Assembly: GCA_946626395.1 (NCBI GenBank)
Contig: CAMOUF010000010.1
Coordinates: forward strand, 1-15,205
Direction: 5' to 3'
Origin: an uncultured Clostridia bacterium
Lineage (GTDB): Bacteria; Bacillota; Clostridia; Christensenellales; Aristaeellaceae
DNA length: 15,205 nt
The position numbers and the translations under genes are program-made. The notes beneath the pieces were generated by a model. The model saw nothing but the letters and a program-made list of their open reading frames with translations, had not been told where the DNA came from and did not search any database. Positions 1-6,324 of the stretch are shown piece after piece. How positions within the stretch are numbered: the stretch's first letter is position 1; every line of letters starts with the position of its first letter.

Positions 1-2352
1 CACATCGCCCTTGACCCTTCGCATCAGGAAGGGCCGGATGCGGCGGCGCAGGTCATCCGCGTTCTGGCCCTCGCCCCAGCGGCGCAGGAATTCCGTGTAT
101 CGGGGCAGATATCCCGGCAGCACGAAATCGAACAGGCTCCACAATTCCCCGGCGTGGTTTTCCATGGGGGTGCCGGTGAGGGCGATGCGGGTCTCGGCGG
201 TCAATTGCTTGACCGCGTGGGCCCCAACGCTTTGCACGTTCTTGATCTGCTGGGCCTCGTCCAGAATAGCAAAGCGGAAGGGGATATCCTTCATCATGGC
301 GATGTCCCGCCGGATGAGGGGATAGCTGGTGATCACGATATCCGGGGCCTCTGTCCCTTCGCTTAACGCTTCGATCTGCTCCCCCCGGGCCTGCTGGCCG
401 CCGCTGAGCAGCATCACGGACAATTGGGGGGTGAACCGGGCGCATTCGCTGAGCCAGTTGTAGGTCAGGGAGGTGGGGGCCACGATCAGGGAAGGCTTGC
501 GCTCCTTTTCATTTTGGACAGTGGAAAGCAGCGCGGCCAGGGTCTGCACCGTTTTGCCCAGGCCCATATCGTCGGCCAGAATGCCGCCCATGCCCAGGGC
601 ATGGAGGGACAAAAGCCAGGCAAAGCCCCGCTCCTGATAGGGCCGCAGGCAGTCCACCGGCGGGGCCGGGGGCGTAAAGGACAGGGAAGCGGCCTGGGAA
701 GTGGCGTCGTCCAGCTCCACGTTCAGGTGGTTTTCCTTGATCAAGGCGCTCAGGTACGCCGCCCAGCACGCGCCCAATTCCTGATGGCCCGTGCTTTCCG
801 CGCTTTCCGCCACGGCTTCGGCCAGGGGCTGCCATTCGGCGGTGTCGCTTAAATCCAGATAGGTGCCGGACTTGAAGCGGAAATAGCGCCGCCGCTTGCG
901 CAGGGCGTCCAGCAGGGGAAACAGCTCCTCGATGGGGGTGTCCCCGTCCATCATTTCCAGCTGCAATTGGCCGGAACGCATGTGGATCGCGCCCCGGAAC
1001 AGGGTCTTCTTGGGGGTCAGACGCCGAAAATCCTTGCTGAAAAAGACCTCGGCGCACTGGGCCAGCCGGTTCGCTCCCTCGGTTACAAAATCATATATTT
1101 TTTCGCTGCCGCTTAAATAAACGCTGTTTTTATAAATGTGGAAGCCGTCCTGGGCCAATTCGTCCAGCACGGCCCGCTCCGCCGCCGCGTCCCGCAGGAG
1201 CAGCGCGTCCTGGGGCTGGGTGGCGGGATCGAAGGGGTCCAATTCCACCTGGCCGTAGAGAAAGGAGACCTTGGCGGTCACATCAGCGCCTTCTTTGTCC
1301 AGATAGATTTTGGCGCTCAGGGGCAGATGCAGGAAATGGTTTTCCAGGGCCGGATCGATGATCACGGTGGCCGCCTGCATCAGAAAGGGCAGCAGCTCGC
1401 TCATCACCCGCTGGGTATCCTGGGGTGAAAAGCTGAACAGCGTTTCCCGGCCCGCGGAGTACCGGTGCAGCACGGCGATCATTTCCCGCTGCTCCGGGGG
1501 CAGCTCCAGGCATTCCCCGTCGGCCAGGATAAAGCGGTAATCTTTGGTCAGGGGCAGGATGAAGCCCGGCAGCTCCACGGACATGTTCAGCTTTTGAGGC
1601 GTGCCGCTCAGGTGAAAGTTCAGGGGGATGGAGCGGGCCTTGATGCCGTTTAAGGCGTACTGCTGGCCCCGGGCCTGAAGGGTAAAGGGCACCTCCCGCA
1701 AGGCTTCCAGCACCCGCAGCGCCGCCCTTGGGGATAAAAGCATCACCCGGGCGTCGGTGCCGGTCAGGGCCCGGGCCCCGGGATTTTCGCAGCTTTCCGC
1801 CAAAATGTCCAGCAGGGCATTCTGCTTTTCATCAAAGCGCATCCACTGAGGCTTGTAGTCAAAGCCCTTGCCAAAGGGCAGCACCTCGCCCTTTTCCCGG
1901 CAGTCCAGGAAATGGGGGATATGGCGCACCACATACAGCCGATCCTCTCCGATTTTCAGGCCGATGCGCAGGCCCTCCCGGGTGAGAAACAGGGCGGGGG
2001 AGAGGCGGATGCCGTCGGTTTCCGGCAGCATGCTGCACACCGCTTCAAACAGTGCGGGGGCCGCCAGCTGGGCCCGGCGCTTTTCCATCTCCGCCATGAC
2101 CCCGCTTTCCAGGGCGGTCAGCGCCGCGGCCACCCCATGAGCGCAAGGGGACGCGCCGCAGTCGCAGCGCACCTGGCCCACGGAAACAGAGACCGTGTGG
2201 CGTTCGTCCCCGGATACGATATAAAAGACTTCATCCTTCTGTTCATCCCTGACGCGCTTGGCTTCCCGCACCAGGGCGCGATGGAAAATGGCGCTGCCCT
2301 GGGCAAATAAATCCTCCCCTACAGATTCCCGCAGCATCTCTTCCGTCAACAT
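1..2352 (-). CDS. SWIM zinc-finger SNF2-family helicase, 3' end outside window
   Basis: The frame is open from ATG 2352 to the window edge (784 codons, no stop), so the protein is cut at its C-terminus. An N-terminal SWIM zinc finger is visible (C63, C65, C70, H72), followed by about 450 residues of the SNF2-associated region. The first RecA lobe starts near residue 570. It has a Walker A loop DDMGLGKT (K600), a Walker B box DEAQ (698-701) and motif III LTGTP (725-729), and the frame stops just after FLMRR. The second helicase lobe, typical of this family of roughly 1,050 residues, is missing only because of the edge. The family uses ATP to translocate on duplex nucleic acid; the partner of this clade is not known. 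The start is chosen by the GGAGGA box about 8 bases upstream; an ATG four bases earlier is in another frame. Confidence 0.95.
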   Translation of the reverse strand, partial: MLTEEMLRESVGEDLFAQGSAIFHRALVREAKRVRDEQKDEVFYIVSGDERHTVSVSVGQVRCDCGASPCAHGVAAALTALESGVMAEMEKRRAQLAAPALFEAVCSMLPETDGIRLSPALFLTREGLRIGLKIGEDRLYVVRHIPHFLDCREKGEVLPFGKGFDYKPQWMRFDEKQNALLDILAESCENPGARALTGTDARVMLLSPRAALRVLEALREVPFTLQARGQQYALNGIKARSIPLNFHLSGTPQKLNMSVELPGFILPLTKDYRFILADGECLELPPEQREMIAVLHRYSAGRETLFSFSPQDTQRVMSELLPFLMQAATVIIDPALENHFLHLPLSAKIYLDKEGADVTAKVSFLYGQVELDPFDPATQPQDALLLRDAAAERAVLDELAQDGFHIYKNSVYLSGSEKIYDFVTEGANRLAQCAEVFFSKDFRRLTPKKTLFRGAIHMRSGQLQLEMMDGDTPIEELFPLLDALRKRRRYFRFKSGTYLDLSDTAEWQPLAEAVAESAESTGHQELGACWAAYLSALIKENHLNVELDDATSQAASLSFTPPAPPVDCLRPYQERGFAWLLSLHALGMGGILADDMGLGKTVQTLAALLSTVQNEKERKPSLIVAPTSLTYNWLSECARFTPQLSVMLLSGGQQARGEQIEALSEGTEAPDIVITSYPLIRRDIAMMKDIPFRFAILDEAQQIKNVQSVGAHAVKQLTAETRIALTGTPMENHAGELWSLFDFVLPGYLPRYTEFLRRWGEGQNADDLRRRIRPFLMRRVKGDV

Positions 2353-2373
2353 CCATTTGTCCTCCTCGTTCAA

Positions 2374-2402
2374 ATGCGCAAAACGCGCATCCTTCCATAA
2401 TA
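2374..2402 (-). promoter_or_regulatory. Weak promoter and 5'-leader hairpin of the helicase gene
   Basis: On the minus strand a TATTAT box (2397-2402) could serve as a -10 element, but no good -35 element lies 16-18 bases upstream. Just downstream is a perfect 6-bp hairpin, ATGCGC/GCGCAT with a 5-base loop (2374-2390), ending about 16 bases before the ribosome binding site. It could affect translation or RNA stability. The promoter call is weak; the hairpin is read directly. Confidence 0.3.
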
Positions 2403-2463
2403 CGACGCGGACGCCTTTTTTCCTGCTGCAAAGCAAAAGAAAAATCCCGCGCCTGGATGAGTT

Positions 2464-2503
2464 TGGAAAATGAAAAGCCCTCCCGGCGAAAAGCCTGGAG
2501 AGC
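2464..2503 (-). terminator. Probable intrinsic terminator downstream of the GH27 gene
   Basis: Read on the minus strand, AAGCTCTCC pairs with GGAGGGCTT (nine pairs including one U-G) around a loop of about 13 bases, followed by the T-rich run TTCATTTTCC. It lies about 140 bases past the GH27 stop codon and ahead of the helicase leader, so it likely separates the two transcripts. Confidence 0.55.
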
Positions 2504-2521
2504 TTGAGGATTACCAAGTGA

Positions 2522-2641
2522 GGAGTTTGGAGTGAGGAGTGAGGAGTGAGGAGTTAATAGATTGCGCTTCGCGCCATAATACGAATTCATTTTGTGTGGA
2601 ACAACTTTCAACTCCTCACTCCTGACTCCTCACTCCTAACT
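2522..2641. repeat. Heptanucleotide-repeat hairpin element, copy 1
   Basis: The left arm has five tandem heptads of the form GGAGTNN (2522-2556, mainly GGAGTGA). The right arm has four heptads of the complementary form CTCCTNA (2612-2639). Bases 2529-2555 and 2610-2636 are inverted repeats matching at 26 of 27 positions, enclosing a 54-base core that contains TAATAGATTGCGCTT. The element ends 4 bases from the GH27 stop codon. Short tandem heptanucleotide repeats are known from other bacteria, notably cyanobacteria; the family in this genome is unknown to me. It could also affect transcript 3'-end stability. Confidence 0.85.
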
Positions 2642-2644
2642 GTG

Positions 2645-3919
2645 TTATTCCAGCCGCCACACCGCCGCGTCGTGGGGCGGGAGGGAGGCGGTCAATTCCT
2701 GATCGGCGCGGCCGGACCACAGCTCCACCGCCGTTTTCCAGGGCGCTTCCAGCGCGGCGGCGGGGAAGGATACCTGCCGGGGCGCGTCGGACAGGTTGAA
2801 AACGGCGGCATAGCAGCCCTTGCCGTCCTTCCGGGGGGCCACCCAGCAGCATTCGTTTTCGGAGGTGAACACCGGATGAGCGCACCAGCTTTCCTTTTCA
2901 ATGGCCAGCAAGGGGGCGTTGGTGAGCAGATGCAGGGTGAATTCGTCATTCTTGGGCAGGTCGCCGCCGATCATCAGGGGAGAGCGCATCATGCACCACA
3001 GGGTCATCATGGTGCGCTGTTCGGCCTGGGTAAAGTTGGTCCAGCCGTGGTGGCTGTGTTCCCCGGCTTCGCCGCCCTGGCCGTCCTGCTCATAGCACTG
3101 CCGAAGGGCCCCTACCGGCAGCATATCCGCGTCAGGCCAATGGCCAGGCCCGGCGTGAACGCACCATTTTTCCGCCCGCTCGAACATGGCCCGAAGCAGC
3201 CGCCATTCATCCCAGAAGTCGTCGGTGATGCGCCAAAGATTGGCGTACTTTTTCAGGTGCTCCGCCTGCTCCACCGGCGCGGGGCCGGGGGACAGGGACA
3301 GCGCGATGTCCCGCCCGCAGGCACGGCAAGCCTCGGAGATCAATTCAATTTCCCTTTGGCACCGGGGATACTCCCGGGCGATATCATCGCACTTCACATA
3401 ATCCACGCCCCAGGAAGCGTACAGCTGAAAAATGCTGTCGTAATAGGCCCGGGCGGCGGGCAGATCGCATTTCAGGCCGTACATGTCCGGGTTCCAGGCG
3501 CAGATGGAATTGGGGTCGGCGGCCTGGTCGCAGCGAACGTCGCTGTTCAAAATGGGCAGATGCCGGTGGGCCGCCATCCGGGGCAGGCCCCGCATGATAT
3601 GGATGCCGAATTTCAGCCCCAGCCCATGCACGTAATCCGCCAGGGGCCGAAAGCCCTGGCCGCCCTTGGCGCTGGGAAACCGGTTTTCCGCGGGCAGCAG
3701 CCGCCCGTATTCGTCCATCACCAGCTGGGAAAAGGGTTCGTAGGCGTGGGTGGAGGCGGTGGGCTGATACCATTGAATGTCCACCACCACGTATTCCCAG
3801 CCGAATTGTTTCAAATGCTTCGCCATATAGTCCGCGTTGGCCTTGACGGTATCCTCCGTCACCGCCGCGCCGTAGCAGTCCCAACTGTTCCAGCCCATGG
3901 GCGGATATTGCGCGATCAT
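2645..3919 (-). CDS. GH27 alpha-galactosidase-like glycoside hydrolase
   Basis: This complete 424-residue protein has the hallmarks of glycoside hydrolase family 27, retaining enzymes that release terminal alpha-galactose (some members release beta-L-arabinopyranose). The N-terminal PPMGWNSWDCYG (6-17) is a family signature. The probable nucleophile is D178 in YVKCDD, and the probable acid/base is D234 in WRITDDFWDEW. MMRSPLMIGGDL (310-321) closes the barrel, followed by a beta-rich C-terminal domain. The substrate-binding DDCW of eukaryotic enzymes reads DIQW here (47-50), so substrate preference is uncertain. There is no signal peptide, which suggests cytoplasmic action on imported oligosaccharides. 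AAGGAGG lies 8 bases before the ATG. It probably shares a transcript with the mutarotase-like gene upstream, 116 bases away across a repeat element. Confidence 0.92.
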   Translation of the reverse strand: MIAQYPPMGWNSWDCYGAAVTEDTVKANADYMAKHLKQFGWEYVVVDIQWYQPTASTHAYEPFSQLVMDEYGRLLPAENRFPSAKGGQGFRPLADYVHGLGLKFGIHIMRGLPRMAAHRHLPILNSDVRCDQAADPNSICAWNPDMYGLKCDLPAARAYYDSIFQLYASWGVDYVKCDDIAREYPRCQREIELISEACRACGRDIALSLSPGPAPVEQAEHLKKYANLWRITDDFWDEWRLLRAMFERAEKWCVHAGPGHWPDADMLPVGALRQCYEQDGQGGEAGEHSHHGWTNFTQAEQRTMMTLWCMMRSPLMIGGDLPKNDEFTLHLLTNAPLLAIEKESWCAHPVFTSENECCWVAPRKDGKGCYAAVFNLSDAPRQVSFPAAALEAPWKTAVELWSGRADQELTASLPPHDAAVWRLE

Positions 3920-3941
3920 AAAATAACCTCCTTTTATTTTG

Positions 3942-4027
3942 TTTGGAGTGAGGAACGCATCGTGTGCGCTTTGCGCATTGAAAGCGCAATCTATTACCTC
4001 CTAACTCCTCACTCCTAACTCCTAACT
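3942..4027. repeat. Heptanucleotide-repeat hairpin element, copy 2 (inverted)
   Basis: Four tandem CTCCTNA heptads (3998-4025) face a short opposite arm, TTTGGAGTGAGGA (3942-3954). Bases 3945-3954 pair perfectly with 4006-4015. The core contains AAGCGCAATCTATTA (3982-3996), the exact reverse complement of 15 bases in copy 1, plus a small TGCGC-TTT-GCGCA hairpin. It lies between the GH27 ribosome binding site and the stop codon of the upstream gene. The two copies therefore bracket GH27 in opposite orientations. Confidence 0.85.
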
Positions 4028-4035
4028 TTACAATA

Positions 4036-4704
4036 TCATTCTCTTCCCACCGCGAACACCTCCGGCAGCAGCAGGAAGTTTTGCCCGTTGCTGCCGGGCA
4101 GGTGAATGAAGTGGGCTTCGGGGTCCACGTCCAGCCAGCCCTGAATGGCCTGGGAATCCGGCCCGTCCACCCGGCGGATGTTCACGCTGGAGCGGGGCTC
4201 CTCGAAATAGCTGAACAGCACATCTTCGTGCAGGGCGATGGACATGTAGCGGTCCCCTTTCAGCAGCCCTTCCTTCACGATGGCGAAATGGTGATAAACA
4301 TATTCAAACATGGTGTCCTGCTTTAAATAGGCGATCCGTCCCCTTCGGCGCAGGGGCGCGGGGCGCCGCTCCCAATCCTGCTCGTCCTTGGGTTCGCAGT
4401 GCCAATAGATAGGATACATTTTCGCCCACCGGGCCGTTTCCTCTTTCTGCGGCCAGGGGGAGAGGACTTCGTCCAGGGGGGTCATGAAGGCTTCGGGCGG
4501 CATTTCCTCCCCGATGGCTTCATAATAGAGAAATAACTGCCGCCCATAGACGTACAGCCCGGCGGTCAAAAGCGCGCCGTCATGAATGAGCCGCTGCGCT
4601 TTCTTTCGGCATGCTTCGGTTTTCTCCCGTCCCTGCGGCAGCTCCTCCAGGGGCGCTGTGAGCTGGGCGCGGTAATGGCATCGGAAAACAGGCTTTCCGG
4701 ACAT
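4036..4704 (-). CDS. Unrecognised protein, possibly two fused rhamnose-mutarotase-like domains
   Basis: I cannot assign this 222-residue protein firmly. It appears to contain two related halves. In the first, YGRQLFLYYEAIG (53-65) is followed by WAKMYPIYW (93-101). In the second, LHEDVLFSYFEEP (158-170) is followed by a C-terminal LLPEVFAVG. This hydrophobic-strand, LF-x-Y-x-E and late EVF pattern resembles L-rhamnose mutarotase (RhaM/DUF718, a dimeric alpha/beta barrel of about 104 residues). The protein may thus be a tandem fusion of that fold. A sugar-epimerising role beside glycosidases would make sense but is inference. It is soluble with no signal peptide. AGGAGG precedes the ATG by about 7 bases, and an extended -10 promoter lies 40 bases upstream, so it is the first gene of its transcript. 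Confidence 0.55.
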   Translation of the reverse strand: MSGKPVFRCHYRAQLTAPLEELPQGREKTEACRKKAQRLIHDGALLTAGLYVYGRQLFLYYEAIGEEMPPEAFMTPLDEVLSPWPQKEETARWAKMYPIYWHCEPKDEQDWERRPAPLRRRGRIAYLKQDTMFEYVYHHFAIVKEGLLKGDRYMSIALHEDVLFSYFEEPRSSVNIRRVDGPDSQAIQGWLDVDPEAHFIHLPGSNGQNFLLLPEVFAVGRE

Positions 4705-4743
4705 AACGCTTCCTCCTGCTTTTCATAGAATTTGACTGTGTTC

Positions 4744-4772
4744 AGTATAGCATAAGGCGCATGGATGGGCAA
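4744..4772 (-). promoter_or_regulatory. Sigma-70-type promoter for the mutarotase-like/GH27 transcript
   Basis: On the minus strand, TTGCCC (4767-4772) and TATACT (4744-4749) are separated by exactly 17 bases. The -10 box is preceded by TGC, giving an extended -10. The predicted start is near 4737, about 33 bases before the ATG at 4704. Confidence 0.7.
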
Positions 4773-4897
4773 TAAAAAATATATTCTGCGGTGATTTTGC
4801 CGGGGGGAGAGGTGTCGGAAAGAAGAATGATTTGTACATAATTTTGTAACATTTCGTCGAATTTTTAAAATGTTTGCTATTTATTATTAAAAAACAG

Positions 4898-4926
4898 TTG
4901 ACATTTCGTAATAATTCTGATATAAA
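4898..4926 (+). promoter_or_regulatory. Near-consensus promoter of the VanY-like gene
   Basis: TTGACA (4898-4903) and TATAAA (4921-4926) are 17 bases apart, and TGA directly before the -10 box makes it an extended -10. The predicted start near 4933 gives a leader of about 55 bases containing a perfect 5-bp hairpin, GGCGC-TTTAT-GCGCC (4956-4970). The hairpin ends just before the ribosome binding site GGAAGGTG (4974-4981) and could modulate translation. The nonamer ACATTTCGT occurs at 4849-4857 and again at 4901-4909, overlapping the -35 box, so it may be an operator pair. Confidence 0.75.
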
Positions 4927-4987
4927 TAAGGAGAATAAACTTCATGATTTTGAATGGCGCTTTATGCGCCTTTGGAAGGTGAAATGC

Positions 4988-6130
4988 ATGGCGAAGAAAC
5001 GCGTGTCGGATGCGTACCGGAAATTAACGGGCATCGTGATCGTGCTGTTCGTGCTTACGGCGCTCTGCACGGCGGGTTATGTGCTGCTGGATCAGTCTGT
5101 GAAGGAGCAGGCGGCGGAAAACGCGGCCCGGGCCGAGCAGGAAAACCAGCTGCTGGAGCAGCAGTATCAGGAGGCCAAAGCGGAGGAGCGGGCCAAGCAG
5201 GCGGAAGAAAAGAACGTTGGCTGGCCGGAGCCCAAGGCGCAGGGCTGGGACGTGGTGGACGTGAGCGCCTTCCCCCTGAACAATTCCCGGTCGCTGGAAG
5301 CTTCCCGGATGGAATTGATCACCAGCGGCATGATGCTGGTGAACCGCTGGCACGCCGTGCCCGAGGATTTGAGCACTGCCGAAATGCTGGTGGTGCATAC
5401 CACGGATAAACGGATTCCCACCGCGGGCAACAGCGTCAAGCTTCTTTCTCCCGCCATTACCGCCCTGGGCGATATGATCGCTGCCGCCAAGGACGAAGGC
5501 CTGGAGCACTATAACGTGGAGGAAGGCTACCGGCTCCGGGAAGTGCAGCAGGAAAAGTATGATAAAGCCGCTGCCGAATACGCCGACCGGTATTCCGGGG
5601 AAGCGCTGGTGGAACGGGTGATCAACGCGGGCTACAGCGTGCCCGGCACCAGCGAATATGAATCCGGCCTGGCCTTCTGCATGGGCCGCTATGCCAAGGG
5701 CGACCCCATTATGGACAAGAAATTCCATGAGCTGCCCCAGTCCGATTGGATGGTGGAGCACAGCTGGGAATACGGCATTATTTTCCGTTTCCCCGTGCAG
5801 GGCTATCCCAACAGCACCGTCACCGATAAATCCTACAAAACCGGCCAGAACATCAAGCTGAGCATCTACCGCTACGTGGGCAAGGCCAACGCCGCTGTGA
5901 TGCACATCATGGATTTCTGCATGGAGGAATACATCGAATACCTGGTGCAGCATCCTCATCTGGCTGTGTACCAGGATGGCGTGCTGAAATATGAAATCAT
6001 CCGCACTGACGGCTATTACGGCGGCGACGCTGTGGTGGACGTTACCCGCTCCGCCCAGGAGGTGTCCGTTTCCACGGATAACCTCAATGGAAACGGCACA
6101 GGCGGCCTGATCGCAACCATGTCCTACTGA
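4988..6130 (+). CDS. Membrane-anchored VanY-like (peptidase M15B) protein with zinc-ligand positions replaced
   Basis: The 380-residue protein has one N-terminal membrane helix (about 13-34) and then an E/Q/A/K-rich probable coiled coil (36-75), so the rest should lie outside the membrane. Residues 130-325 follow the D-alanyl-D-alanine carboxypeptidase (VanY, M15B) pattern: EEGYR (178-182), PGTSEYESGLAFC (219-231), WMVEHSWEYGIIFRFP (254-269), RYVG (295-298) and MEEYI (312-316). Active relatives have SEHxxGLAxD and EPWHxRYVG. Here the zinc His is Y224, the zinc Asp is C231 and the second zinc His is I293; E257 remains. Loss of all three ligands predicts no metallopeptidase activity, so it may bind or sense peptidoglycan peptides, or scaffold. 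The ATG at 4988 is chosen for GGAAGGTG six bases upstream; an in-frame ATG at 4874 lies upstream of the promoter. It is a single-gene unit ending in a strong terminator. Confidence 0.85.
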   Translation: MAKKRVSDAYRKLTGIVIVLFVLTALCTAGYVLLDQSVKEQAAENAARAEQENQLLEQQYQEAKAEERAKQAEEKNVGWPEPKAQGWDVVDVSAFPLNNSRSLEASRMELITSGMMLVNRWHAVPEDLSTAEMLVVHTTDKRIPTAGNSVKLLSPAITALGDMIAAAKDEGLEHYNVEEGYRLREVQQEKYDKAAAEYADRYSGEALVERVINAGYSVPGTSEYESGLAFCMGRYAKGDPIMDKKFHELPQSDWMVEHSWEYGIIFRFPVQGYPNSTVTDKSYKTGQNIKLSIYRYVGKANAAVMHIMDFCMEEYIEYLVQHPHLAVYQDGVLKYEIIRTDGYYGGDAVVDVTRSAQEVSVSTDNLNGNGTGGLIATMSY

Positions 6131-6162
6131 GCGCCCTTCAGCGCTTATGCCCTATTTTTCGG

Positions 6163-6200
6163 CCGTCCGGGTTCTGCTCGCCCGGACGGTACTTTTTTTA
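6163..6200 (+). terminator. Intrinsic terminator of the VanY-like gene
   Basis: CCGTCCGGG (6163-6171) pairs perfectly with CCCGGACGG (6181-6189) around a 9-base loop and is followed by TACTTTTTTTAT. It lies 33 bases after the stop codon. On the other strand it is followed by A-rich sequence, so it acts in one direction only. The remaining bases up to 6324 hold no gene that I can see. Confidence 0.92.
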
Positions 6201-6324
6201 TACAGCCGTCGGGCCAAAAGAACAACGAATACAGGTGTGTTTTCGTTTTTTGCCGTAACAGCGGAAGCAACATCATAAATGTGTTATTTGTTTTTCAGAA
6301 TAAGTTCCCCCAGAAATACCTTTC

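Noticed and set aside
2517..2641. A CRISPR array
   Set aside because: The repeats are 7-base tandem units without spacers, and no cas genes are present.
2594..4018. A plus-strand open frame of 474 codons opposite GH27
   Set aside because: It is antisense to a complete GH27 gene with catalytic motifs, starts inside one repeat element and ends in the other, and shows no recognisable protein features.
4944..4982. A 12-codon leader ORF with AAGGAG upstream, ending at the ribosome binding site of the VanY-like gene
   Set aside because: The AAGGAG (4928-4933) falls at or before the transcription start predicted from the TTGACA/TATAAA promoter, so it would not be on the transcript.
5024..5959. A minus-strand open frame of 311 codons within the VanY-like gene
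   Set aside because: It lies antisense to the coherent M15B-like frame, which has its own promoter, ribosome binding site and terminator.
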